The notes below the pieces were generated by a model. The model made no database searches. It was not told the DNA's origin and saw only the letters and a list, made by a program, of their open reading frames with translations. Below, one piece after another: positions 36,901 to 50,900 of a stretch of DNA of 64,000 bases. The first letter of the stretch is position 1, and each line of letters opens with the position of its first letter. The DNA comes from Hymenopus coronatus (Eukaryota > Arthropoda > Insecta > Mantodea > Hymenopodidae), in contig CM060900.1 of assembly GCA_030762935.1 (NCBI GenBank), forward strand, positions 387,647,132 through 387,711,131. The letters run 5' to 3'. A program made the position numbers and the translations under genes.

Positions 36901-39900
36901 ATGATGGAGTCATTGGTGGAATGAATGGGGCAGAAAACTGGAGGACCTGGAGAAAACCTGCACAGATGCCGCTTCGTTCACTACAAATCCCACATGCAGG
37001 AGTATGGGATCGAATCCGGGCCACCTAGGTTAGAGGCAAGCACTCTAACCACTAGGCCACAATGCCACCTGTATTCAAATGCTACATGCTTATTACAAGG
37101 GCCCCTGAAAAAAGCTAGATAAATTCAAAGGAAAGTGGTATAAAAATTTAGCTTCAGAGATAAAAACAACTGTTTTTTTTCATGCAGAATTAAAGAAATT
37201 GATATTTATTTGAATACACACCAATGCAACCATAATATACGAGGGCCGTTCAGAAAGTAGCCTCCGGTTGATTGCAAGAAATTCACCAAGTTAAATAAAA
37301 ATATTTTAATATATACATCTTACAACTACATCTTTGCACTATTTTTCTACATAGTTTCCATAACGATTGAGGCACTTATTGTATCTGTTCACAAGCTTTG
37401 AAATTCCTTCTGCATAAAAATCACCCGCTTGTGCCTGGAGCCAGCCTGTGACCGCATCTTTGAGCTCTTCGTCGTCATCAAACCGCTGGGACCCGAGCCA
37501 TTTCTTCATATGCATGAAGAGGTGATAATCGCTTGGCGCCAGATCTGGGCTGTAAGGTGGATGGTTGACAACGTCCCACTTGAAGGACTCAAGAAGGGCT
37601 GTTGTTCTGCGAGCAGAGTGAGGACGGGCGTTATCGTGCAAAAAAACGATACTGGAAGTCAGCATACCACGGCGTTTGTTCTGTATAGCCCGTCGTAATT
37701 GTTTTAGTGTTTCACAGTACACGTCTTGATTAATGGTCGTCCCACGTTCCATGAATTCAACCAACAACACCCCTTTTGCATCCCAAAACACCGTTGCCAT
37801 CAATTTTCGGGCAGAAAAATCTTGCCGGGCTTTTATTGGTTTGGTAGGCGAATTTGAATGTGCCCACATCTTTGATTGTTCTTTTGCCTCAGGGTTCACG
37901 TACTTAATCCAGGTTTCGTCCCCGGTCACGATTCTGTTTAACAATGGTTCACCTTCGGCCTCATAACGTGACAGAAAGTCTAATGCAGAGGCCATTCTTT
38001 GAGTTTTGTGGTGGTCGGTAAGAATTTTGGGCACCCATCGTGCACAGAACTTACGGTAACCCAATCTTGCTGTCACTATCTCGTACAAGAGAGTCTTAGA
38101 AATCTGTGGAAAATCAGTAGACAACTCCGACATTGTGAAACGTCGGTTTTCACGAACTTTTGCATCAACTGTCTGAACGAGTTTGTCTGTGAACAATGAT
38201 GGTCTACCACTCCTCTCTTCATCATGAACGTTTTCTCGTCCACTTTTAAATAAACGTACCCATTCACGGACCACTCCTTCACTCATAACTCTTGGTCCGT
38301 ACACGGCACAAAGCTCACGATGAATAGCTGCTGCAGAATATCCTTTGGCTGTAAAAAACCTTATAACAGCACGCACTTCACATTTGGCGGGGTTTTCTAT
38401 TGCAGTACACATTTCAAACGGCCACAAACACTAAACTAGCGCAGGTACGACATTCACTCGACCACGGCTTGATGCCGACTGACCTGCTGAGTGCGTGAAT
38501 GCACAGATGGCATCGCTACTCCCCCCACTACCCGCACTGTGACCGATCGGAGGTTACTTTCTGAACGGCCCTCGTACATAACAAGATATTTCTAGATTGC
38601 ACAGAAAAGAAAGAACCCATACTGAAACATGCATTTCAAATTAAATTCCATACACAAAAGACACTAACTTACAAAGTCTGACAAATATTTCTATAGAAGA
38701 TCATACATTCACTACCTACATTTGAGCATGGGACCCAGAACACTTTCACAAGATTCAACAAATGCGTATTGGTCTCCTTTTATGCTCTGCATATTCATGA
38801 TTTCACCCCTTAGAGCTACTTCTTCAATAATTATCTGACAGCATAGGTACCCAGAAAATAGCAATTTGCTGTCTAGATGTTTCAGAAGTTCCACAGTAGT
38901 TGATGTTTGGAATACAGCTGCTTCATTGCTTCAGACAATGTCTTTTTTCATCAGTTTGTTCACATTCACGGTGAACAATCAAGCAGTACCCATTCTTGTA
39001 AATCTGTAAATTTTTTCACACAGAGAGACACCACATTTTCAAAAGTTTGCTTAATATTAGCTTTTCTTACCTCAGATTTGGGAGTACTGAAGGATCAAAC
39101 TGTCCTTTACTCATCAATCTGAAGTTGCTCCTCTTCCAAGTAATGCTCCTAAGAAAATAAATGTGTCAATGGTCCACTTTCCTGGCTTACAAAAGTAGCA
39201 CCTTTACATTTGTCACACAATTATTTATTTGTTGTAATCATGTGAGCTGCAGGCTTGCCACAATGTTGAGCTTGTGGGCACCATGTACCTTGCAGAAACA
39301 TTTTATACTGAATTTCAAAGTCTTGAAGGAATGCCATTACTGCTCTGGAACACTCTGTTGCATTTGCATTTTGTAACATCTTTACACCACTACGAACTAC
39401 CTTTTGTGCAGTAGCACAATAAGCATACAATGACCCTTGCTGTCTGTGGTCTCAGAACACATAATAGACACCTTTTGGCCATTAACAGCTGCATTTACTT
39501 TCTGCTTCTTCTGCTGTGGGAATATCTCCACTGCCCGCTTCAATTATGATGATGGTGATGGTGATGGTGGTGTTGATGATGATGATGATGAGAATGATGA
39601 CAACGATGATGACGATGATATACATGTTAGTATGTAGTTTTTCTTTTATGACTACACCATTGATTGAAACAACTAGTTGAATTATGGATACAAAGTTTTT
39701 ATGAATGAGATTATTTCTTTTGTCAGATCATAACTAAAAATGTGGTGCCAAAAAGTGCAAAAGCTACAAAACTACATTCATGCATACTTTTGATGAGACA
39801 CATTTCTCAAAAAATGAGTAGGACTTCTGGTTTTCTTCACATTATGTTCATTTTTGGTATATTAAATGGAGAGTAAAGAATACATAAATTACAAAAAAAT

Positions 39901-42219
39901 ATATCATATTTTTTTTCCTAATTCTCAATATAGTAGGTCTATAAGTAAACATTAGTGTCCTGACATGTTTATATAAACCTTGCTGCAACCCCTGAGGTTG
40001 GAAATGGAAGCACAAGGTTTCAAAACTAGTCCCTCATAAATAACAAGTGTAAGTGACAGTGTTAAAAGCTGATACCAATTTTATGGTTGTTCTTAATGTT
40101 GTTCATACATAAGGCTAGTTTATATGATGATGCATTCATTTAGTTGATTGTTAGTGTAATACAGGTGTTCTGTTTATGTATTTTGGACAAGCTATTCAAT
40201 ATTGGTTCTAGTGGGTTGACTTGTTTGAGCAATGGCTTATTTTTGTTGCATATTATGTGAGTGCGGTTGTTTAAACTTTCTTTATTGGATTCTGGTACTA
40301 CATTGTGGAGGATTTTTTAAATTAATTGTGTTGTTTTTCTCAAAGAATATATGAACTTCACCATAGATTGCAAGTTTTCATTATTAGAGCACAGTTTCCA
40401 TTCATTATGAATGTGATTTTGTTTATTTGTTACTGTTTGTTTAAAATCTTTTAGCATCTTGTCTCAAGAATATTTTAAGAATACCTGAGACAAGCCTTTA
40501 ATAGAAATCTCATAAGACTGACCAATCTGATTGAAGGTTATTTTATGGTTTTCTCTGATCGCTAGGTGAATGCTGGATTGGTTAATTTAATTTTAAAATT
40601 TTCATATCATCCTTTTCATCACTACATTTCATTTCTGTCTTCCCTGTCATACCAGACATTGTGCTGATCACCCATCCTGGATATGCTATGATCCAGAATT
40701 TGCTTGCTGCTTGACAGGCTACTGACCCAAGGCATTGGCTTGTAAGTTCTAAAATAAATGGGGATTATTAAAAGAACAAACAGAAAAGAAAGAATAAAAA
40801 GAAAAGAAAGAATAAAAAGAATAAGCATGAATAATAGGTACTACAATATTTAAAAAAAAAAAAAATACAATATAAAATGTTTTTGGCTGATGAGAGAAAA
40901 ATTGCTCCTAAAAGTGTGCGCAAAAATTGCCATTAATGATCATAGGAATCAATGTCCCATTACCATTTTCCAGGGGCATATAAGAGCTTTTTCAATTGTA
41001 ACTTTGCACCTGCTAACTACATTAGGAAAATCCAATAATCTACTAATATTTCAGTTTTTATTGTTTTGCATAAAAGCTCATAAAATGTTGCAGGTGAAAC
41101 ATTTAATGATAAGAACTCTTGAATTTAATTAAAAAGGAAATTTACACATTTAGCAAACATAAGAAGCTAACATCTAAAACAATGTTCTCTTTACCAGAAG
41201 AAATTTGGGCAGTTTTGGAAAGTACTGTATGTGAGAATATTTAGCAGAAAAGTATATGAAAACATTTGAATATGTGGCTGTAAGACTTGTTATACTCCTT
41301 TCTGGAATGTTTGTTTACTTTTAGAAATAACAGTTCATGGGATACAAGGTGTGAGAGATATTGAACATCTGAGGATGTTAGTTAAGAATCAAGGCTATTT
41401 TTCCAAATAGATGTACGAACAGTAAATTACTGCAGTTGTGATGTCAATATGGAAGAGTGTGGATGCCAGCATATAAAGTTTCAACTCAAGAGCAATTGAT
41501 AAGTTCTGCAACAAGAAGCAGTGATGCATGGCTTTCAGTATTTAGCATTGCATATTACATTCTACCTTATTTTTGCAGATATAGTTGCCAGGTAAAAAAT
41601 TTATAAAAGAGCAGCTTACACTTGAATCTCTGCATTATGTGCCAATGTTCCATATACAATTCAACATGCTTAATTCCAATTTACCCACATATGAGCATGC
41701 TTTTGAGAATTTGAGCTTAAAAAGTATGAGGTTGGCATACCTCTTTCCAACATCCGTACAGCTTCAGCAAAAATTGGTACCAGCAGTCTGTTTACAACAA
41801 ATCCAGGAGTGTCCTTACATGTTATTATTGTTTTACCAATGGCTCTTCCCCATGTTATCATCATTTCATATGTCTCATCTGAAGTTTCTGGTATACGAAC
41901 AACCTAATTAAACACAAATTTAATAAAAGGCATTAATTTCTTCTCGTTTAAGGTGGCTATATATAATTAATGAAAAAAACTAGATTAGTACCTTTTTTTT
42001 AAAGCGTCTGCCACCTGCCATTCTCTATTAACTGACTCTATTTGGCATTTTTGGTGATCTAATTTTTCAGAAAAGCACAAAACAACTCACATACCATGTC
42101 ACTTGAAATACTCAATCCACTTATAAATATTGTGAACTCCTGTCTTGAACTTGGTATATCCTCCAAAAGATTAAACATAGCCAAAATTGTTTGCAATATT
42201 ATAATGATGATGGTGATGA

Positions 42220-42253
<34 letters not shown>

Positions 42254-44922
42254 CAATGCTGTTAATCGCCAGGATCATTCCATGCCAATGCCGGAATTTC
42301 ATCCAGCAGAAGTTCTTTTATAAGTCAGTAAATCTACTGACATGTGGCTATCTCTTTTAAGCACACTTAACACTGGACTGGGTTTGAACGCACAACCTTC
42401 AGATCAGAAGGCCAGCGTCTAACCATCTGAGCTACCCAGACCAACAACAATAGAAAAAGGTAGCAGTAGTTACATAAATAATTATAGATCTATATTCATT
42501 GCATTTTAAGCATTAATTTATAACTGATTAATTTACGAGGGCCGTTCAGAAAGTAACCTCCGATCGGTCACAGTGCGGGTAGTGGGGGGAGTAGCGATGC
42601 CATCTGTGCATTCACGCACTCAGCAGGTCAGTCGGCATCAAGCCGTGGTCGAGTGAAAGTCGTACCTGCGCTAGTTTAGTGTTTGTGGCCGTTTGAAATG
42701 TGTACTGCAATAGAAAACCCCGCCAAATGTGAAGTGCGTGCTGTTATAAGGTTTTTTACAGCCAAAGGATATTCTGCAGCAGCTATTCATCGTGAGCTTT
42801 GTGCCGTGTACGGACCAAGAGTTATGAGTGAAGGACTGGTCCGTGAATGGGTACGTTTATTTAAAAGTGGACGAGAAAACGTTCATGATGAAGGGAGGAG
42901 TGGTAGACCATCATTGGTCACGAACGAACTCGTTCAGACAGTTGATGCAAAAGTTCGTAAAAACCAACGTTTCACAATGTCGGAGTTGTCTACTGATTTT
43001 CCACAGATTTCTAAGACTCTCTTGTACGAGATAGTGACAGCAAGATTGGGTTACCGTAAGTTCTGTGCACGATGGGTGCCCAAAATTCTTACCGACCACC
43101 ACAAAACTCAAAGAATGGCCTCTACATTAGACTTTCTGTCACGTTATGAGGCCGAAGGTGAACCATTGTTAAACAGAATCGTGACCGGGGATGAAACCTG
43201 GATTAAGTACGTGAACCCTGAGGCAAAAGAACAATCAAAGATGTGGGCACATTCAAATTCGCCTACCAAACCAATAAAAGCCCGGCAAGATTTTTCTGCC
43301 CGAAAATTGATGGCAACGGTGTTTTGGGATGCAAAAGGGGTGTTGTTGGTTGAATTCATGGAACGTGGGACGACCATTAATCAAGACGTGTACTGTGAAA
43401 CACTAAAACAATTACGACGGGCTATACAGAACAAACGCCGTGGTATGCTGACTTCCGGTATCGTTTTTTTGCACGATAACGCCCGTCCTCACTCTGCTCA
43501 CAGAACAACAGCCCTTCTTGAGTCCTTCAAGTGGGACGTTGTCAACCATCCACCTTACAGCCCAGATCTGGCGCCAAGCGATTATCACCTCTTCATGCAT
43601 ATGAAGAAATGGCTCGGGTCCCAGCGGTTTGATGACGACGAAGAGCTCAAAGATGCGGTCACAGGCTGGCTCCAGGCACAAGCGGGTGATTTTTATGCAG
43701 AAGGAATTTCAAAGCTTGTGAACAGATACGATAAGTGCCTCAATCGTTATGGAAACTATGTAGAAAAATAGTGCAAAGATGTAGTTGTAAGATGTATATA
43801 TTAAAATATTTTTATTTAACTTGGTGAATTTCTTGCAATCAACCGGAGGCTACTTTCTGAACGGCCCTCGTACTTCCAAAATAATTTCACCTAATTCCAA
43901 AACAACAAAATTGCTTCATGGAAATAGATACACCAAAAGTGCCCTGACAGATTTTAATAATAGTCTTATTTACACTGATGATTATAGTGCAAGCATCATG
44001 TTATATAAATTAAAAAAGCCTGTCTGTGTGGATCAAAATATGTTAATGGATAAATTATATACTCAAATATTAGGCATTAGTTGCTCAGGAAAAAATCTAT
44101 TGCTAACCTTCGAAAGACAGAAAACAAATTTTAGTCATAAAATCAAATAGAAATGAATCTGGTTTAATATATAATAAGGTTTATTACACAGAATATCCCA
44201 GGTTCAATATTGTGTTCATTATTATTCATCCTGCATAATACTTTATAAAATAAAACAATGCTGAAAAATAGGTGCAGCAGTTACAGTGAAACCCTAATTA
44301 CCAAAAATTAATACATAATTACAAAAGAAGAAAAGGAACAAATATACATGTACAAACAACAAACACAAAGGCATATCAGAAAATTTCAACTATATAGCCG
44401 TCAAATTCTTCAATAAACTACCTAAAATATTAAAATATGGACAAAACTGACCTTTAAAGTAAAAGTAATAGCACACTTCTTGGATCACCAGTTCTACTCA
44501 ATAAGTGAATTTATGATGACTTGATTTTAAATCTCAAAGACTGATTCTATTGTATTTTATTAGTACCTATATTTTAGATAGTTTGTATTTTAGATTTAAG
44601 ATCTTTGACAAATGACCTGTTTATGACATTTACGGTAAATGTATGGGTAACAATAAGGATAATATCAATAATTAAACAATAAATTAATAATAATATTAAT
44701 TACCATCAATTTATTTTTATTATTAATTATTCTTTATTTATTTACACATAAATCGTCACCGTTATTGTTATTGCTATTATTATTATTGTTACTATTACTA
44801 TTATTATTTGTTTATTATTAATTATTATTTATTATTGTTTATTATTAATTATTTATTTACTATTTACTATTTACTATTTACGGTTTACTAATTACTATTA
44901 ATATTAATATTACTATTCTTAC

Positions 44923-44964
<42 letters not shown>

Positions 44965-47900
44965 TACTATCACCACCACCACCGTCGCCACTGCCACCGC
45001 CACCACTACCATCATCATCACCATCATCATCATTTTTAGTGTTATTATTTTCATCATCATGATTATTGTTATTGTTATTATCATAATCCTCATCATTATT
45101 GTTATTATTATTGTCATTATTATAATCATCTTAATTATTATTATAATCAGCATTATGATTGTTATTAGCGTTTTATCATCACTGTCATTATCATAACTAT
45201 TATCATTAGACATCAATAACATCATTCAAAATTATTGTGTCTAAAATAAGTTGATTCTAATCTTAAATATAGTATAAGCAATGCATATAATATTGCAGTG
45301 TCGTAAATAATAGAACATGATGTTTTTGAATATACAATGAACAATCTAGAGTTCAGTGAAATATCATCAGAGGTATTATGAAATGCACTAAATGAGTAAA
45401 TGAAGTTGTATCCCACTGCAGTCATTAAAAAAATGGACTGGCCTACATTAAGATCAATCAATCTTACTTTAGTCACACTATATGGGCTTCCTAAGCTTCA
45501 CAAACCAAGAAAACAAATGCACCTGCTTGTTTTCATAAACAACTAAATACCCCCATATAATACTTGGCAAACTGGTTAGTTAAAGCACTAACATTAAAAA
45601 CTTTTGGTTTTCTCCATCTGATAAATTAGTTTCTTTCAATGTTAAATCACTTTTTGCAAGTATACCAACAACAGAACTAAGTGGTGGCCGATGAGTAAAT
45701 TTCCTGAGATTTGCATGTACTAACGATCTTTAACGATGCTTTCCATTGTAAGGACTATATCAGCATTGCTGGTGTGCCAGAATTTTGATCAAATAACTGA
45801 TTCCTCAAGAACTAGGAACTAGCATGGTAACCATCCAGCCATCAGGCTAGGCTGCCATACTAATCTGCCAAATTAATTCAGTATTCACATAAGATTGCAC
45901 ATTTAAATTAAATAAATCACTGATCGGCTGCATTGTCTGTCATCCTGAGCCTGCATCTGGTTGGACTAATGTGGAACTGGACTGCATTGTTGCATTTGGT
46001 CAGGTCAATTCATTCCAATTACATTATTATTGTTCTCGATAACTTACCTGCTAATAGAATATCAAATAAAGTTAGGCTTATTTTATATATCTCATCTTCA
46101 GTCCCCACTTAGTCTTTCTTAAATCACAGTTAAAAATCCTGGACATGCTGTATTTAATCTAGGTACTGACTTTCTAACCAATAGGCAGATTTTTTGGAAG
46201 CCAACTACAATGAAGTATCATACAGAAAAAGAAGAAGAGAAAAATATACAGTTAATGTTTTTATCACTAACATGATGCTTTTTAAAGACTTATTATGTTA
46301 ATTGAAAGGGATTCTATTTGAAAATAAACTTTAATGTTACACTAAAGGTATAACATTGAACAGTGCCTGTCTCTAGCATTAACTTGAGGTCTCAGGTTTG
46401 ATTTTCGGTGGGGGCAAAGAAAATTATCTCCTTCAGGAAACTTTCTATATTATACAGAATTATTACAAGTGAAAAAAGTTTACATTCTCAGAAATCTTAA
46501 GACACAGATTTTGTTTGTGGTCTTAACACTCATAGTATATCATAATTTAATCATTTTCAGCAAAAAATTTTTTTCTTATAAAGAGTAGTTTTAGTTGTGG
46601 AGATTTGTTTGAAAATATTTGCCTTGAGCCCTTAGGGGATACCTAACTTAAGTATGGGATTTTGTATTCTTGCAACTTTCAAAAATGTTTCTGTGTAAAG
46701 GGTAATTTTGGTTGGGAGGATTTATCCAAAAATCTTCGCACTATTTCCATGCACGCACGCCAGCAGTGCCATAACAGTAAAAGCGGATGTTAAACACTAT
46801 AAAAAAAATATCACCCCACCCCCACCCCCACACGTGCGCACCCATGCACGCACCCACCCGCCCCCAGCCCTACCCCCACACCCACACACATATGGGCCAT
46901 TTTCTAAAAATGCCTTTATGGATTCAGAAGACCCTAAAACTTATATTTCTGGTGAAATCTCAGTATTAAATTTTTGGGTAGAATGCAATACCTTCTCTAT
47001 TTACAATGTACATTGTACATATGTGCTAAAGAATGTAAAAAGAAATACAGGCATATAACCACAATAATATAGGAGGTCCACTAAGCCTTGCCCAAATAAT
47101 GGTGATCTGTCAAAGCACATGCCCAATTAAAGGTTAATTTAGGTACCAATTTACTCTTACTACTTTAAAGCAACTCCTTCTTATGGTACATGAACAAAGC
47201 AAATCCATGTTAATTTGCAAGTTACCAATTCTGTATGTACCTTGTTACGGTTTTGAGCATTTATCAGTTATCAATCTCTTAAAAATAAAAAATAATATTC
47301 AGACGGTATAACAAAACAAAAGATGCATAAATGAAATAAACCTAGACAAAAAGTGCTGCAGCTAAATCTAAATGTAAAATGCAGTTTCAGACTTAATCTC
47401 TAGTTGTAATTATTTATGAACACACCTCTAATAATTTCATTACAGGCACCGGGCTAAAGAAATGAAGTCCACCAAATTTATCTTTCCGTTTTGTATGTGT
47501 TGCAATTTCTGCTATTGAGAGTGAAGAAGTATTGGAAGCAAAAACAGTATCCTTCTGTGCAACCTGAAACAATTATAATATGAAAATTACTAAACAATAT
47601 TGCCGCTATATGCTGCACAAATTTATTCATAAGTTAAAATCTGCATCCACTAAACTTGAAGAACTAAAAACAGTGAAGCATATTCAATGAAATCTGGTTC
47701 TTAAACTCAATTAAGCAAGTCCTCAACCATATTGCCTGTCTAGGATTTGGTAAATTTGTTATATACTCTTGATTCTCTCAGTGTTCTTCTTCAAATCCTC
47801 CAAAACTTTTCAATGGATCTATAGCTCCTCCAAGGGGCCCAAGTTCTCTTCAGTAAAATATGAAATAAAGGTAAACATGTAATATTTATATTGATGCCTT

Positions 47901-50900
47901 CTCATTCAAACGAAAAAAGCCAAAGAAGTCACCAAAAATGCTACATAATTGCTATACATTACACTTCTTTCCATGAGCATTCCTGCTGGGGGGTGGGATA
48001 CCCCAATTCTTAGCAATAGCTTTTGCCACCTACAATTTCAAACTTTTACTTTGGCTCATATTTGTAATTCTGTGCCTTTTTAAAAAGACACGCTTTATGG
48101 CAAAATTGTTGGTCACATTGACAAGAGCCCATTGTCACAATGATGTGATAGGTTGAGCTGTGATATTATACACTAAAAATACACTGAAAACAAAAACACC
48201 CAAGTTTTGGCTTTCTCTCTCACAGGAACCCTTACTGGCAGAAAAAATATAAAGTTTTTAAGCTGTAATGGCTGACTCATCTGTGTGCAAGACTGCACTA
48301 AATATAACTTACAATCAAGATTTCATGTTGCAAAGACAAAATTGGCCACAATTACATTTCATTTTTTCCACAATGATGGGAACTACTAAGAGATAAATGT
48401 TGTACATTTATGTATGTTAATTTATTTAGTAATTATTATATACTGAAGCATGGCAAAATTTAGATACTTTTAGTGAATCATTCTAATTTATAAAGATATT
48501 TTTTGTCAAACTTGTGCCTATGGGAGAGGAAGATAAGTCACCAGTATTTTTATTTTCTATCTACTTTTACTAAAAAAATCCCAGATCTATCTGCAACATC
48601 AATGTGACAATAGCCCCTTGTGAGACATGACTTTATAAAAAGTAAACATTTATCTATCAAAACTGGAAAATTATTTCAAAAAAGTAATATGACAATTTCC
48701 TTTAATGTGCTTTTGAGAGGAAATATAACATTTTGAAACAAATTAATGAAATTCTGCATCATGTGGAAAATTTTGAGTATGCAAAAATGTTGGAGAAAAA
48801 TTTATGAGAAAATAAAGTTTAAAGTTGGGAGTATCTATTAATAAGCATGTGGCTACTAATCTATAGTTTCAGATAAATGGCAGTTAAAGTTTGCCAAGTG
48901 GGAAAAATTATATTTTTTTCTTAAAGTTGGAATTCATATGACTTTATTATGAAATGAAGTAATTTTATAATTTTTCACAATTTTTTATCAAATTTCACAG
49001 ATGCATCATTTTAAGTAAAGTATACTATTATAAATTTATCAGTGGTAAAAATTAGGTGTAAAGTTTTTTTTTGTTTTGTTTTGTTTGTTTTTTTTTTTGT
49101 TTTTTGTTGTTGTTTTTTAAGTGAGGTAGACAGGCATGGCCATACTTTACTTATATCCCATAATGAGGTGCTTTTCTAAAACAGTAACGGAAACAAAATT
49201 GGAACCAGTTGGCATTAAGAAAGCTCCTGATGGAACAGGAGCTTCCCTTTTCATTGATTCCATTATCCTAAAAACATAAAGTTATATAAGCAGGTTGAGA
49301 ATAGGGCACAAAATTGACTTATTCTCACGTCCTCCCTAAGTAACTGCCTCTTAATTGTGACTCATTTAACATTCCATTGTATTAGCCCTATAGTCACTGA
49401 ATGTGCAAAATAGGCCAATGCAAGGAGACAAAACAAAAATCCTTCAGAAATATCTAAACAACCCCACCTACTACATCAGGTAATGCTCTATGTAATACCC
49501 ACTGGATTCTATAAATCTACACAATTATTCACAAGTACTGGACTTTATCAGGTGTTCATTTTAACCCATGATTTCCCATGCAAGAATGTTGCCATTAATG
49601 TCATACCTGATAAAACTGTTTATGTACCATCCCTCTAGTGAGAATAGATCATACTTAATTTAATGTCATTCTCAGGAGGCAACTTGAATGTTGTCCATAT
49701 AGCAGCAGGTACTCATACTTAATGGTTTGAAGTTAATTTTGTATTTAAGCAGTATTATGAATCATAAATTAAGAGCTGAAGCTTTCCTGATGACGTATTA
49801 ACTCTAAGTATTCTTAGGCTTCTAGCCAGGTAAGTAGATGGATTGACTCCAACATTTCGAAAATGTGCATCATCTTCGTCTTCAGGGTAAACAGATTACT
49901 TGAAAGATCGAATTCGCGTATTTACAGTGCCGGAGTAAAGCTAGCATCTGATTGGTTCGCATGATATTTTTGGCTGTAAGCAACTGATATTTAATATGAC
50001 TGAGGCATGGGCATGGACCTTGTAGAAAACTATGAGCACGGACCTGTTTGACATTTTATAGCACACATGTTTTGAGCACAATCTGTTGCATAAGAATGCA
50101 GTGAAACTTTCTAAGGTCTTGGGGTGACGGTAGTTGGCAATTAGGTGTTAATGCTTTTTATCATCAGTGCCCATGCTGTACTTAGTTGTAGGCCTGAATT
50201 GTGATTAAGATTGTTTACTTCAGATGAAATGGTTAAGGCTTCTTTTTCTCTTCTTTCCCAGTAGCTCCAACACTTTGCCACTATCCTGGTATTGGTAAAA
50301 TTGGCCTGTGGCTGTTTTCAATACAATGTTCAGCCAGTGCAGACTTTTCGGATTTTATAAGTCTGATGGTTCTTTGGTGTTCAGTGATGCATGTGGCAAC
50401 GTATGTTCTGTTTGACCGATGTATGCTGCACCACATTTGCTAGGAATGTGATAGACACCAGGTACCCTTAGAGCTAAATTATTTATTACTGGCCTGACCA
50501 AATTTCTGATTTTAGGTGGTGGTTTACGGATGGTTTTGTTGCCATATTTGTAGAGTAGTCTACTTATCTTTCCAGAAAAATTGGCTGTAAATGGTATGAA
50601 GGCTGGGAAAGATAAGCCAGTCACCTTAATATGAATCATAGTTATATTCTTTCCTAACTTAAAATATCCCTTAATCCCACTCATAATGAATGTTGTGTTC
50701 ATACTCAACTTGTTAACAAAGAATAGAGCAACCTCTGAAAGTTATACTGTAACCGGAGGGGTTGTCATGGAAGGGCTGATTGCATTAGTTAGAAATGTAA
50801 ACACATCCAGAGTACTGTGGTTTGCTTTTTCTTTTGTAAACTATCACCACTCTTTCTAGGTAGAATTCCATATAACTACTTTCTCATCTGCAATCACTGC

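Noticed and set aside
42376..42447. tRNA gene
   Set aside because: The anticodon loop has the wrong size, and the sequence continues into a SINE body with poly(A).
42683..42697. N-terminal extension of the mariner transposase
   Set aside because: The extended frame would start at TTG. The first ATG, at 42698 (38412 in copy 1), is the reasonable start in a eukaryote.
43144..43681. Open frames antisense to the mariner transposase (and the mirror frames at 37429-38199)
   Set aside because: They exist only because the transposase is open on the other strand; the same frames occur in both copies and have no domain of their own.
44878..45225. 115-codon Met/Ile-rich open frame on the minus strand
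   Set aside because: It is a translation of the ATT/CAT microsatellite and not a gene.
49180..49270. Possible extra exon between HADH exons 3 and 4
   Set aside because: Exons 3 and 4 join in phase and align continuously with the family ([12 protein letters not shown]); an insertion there would break a conserved region.
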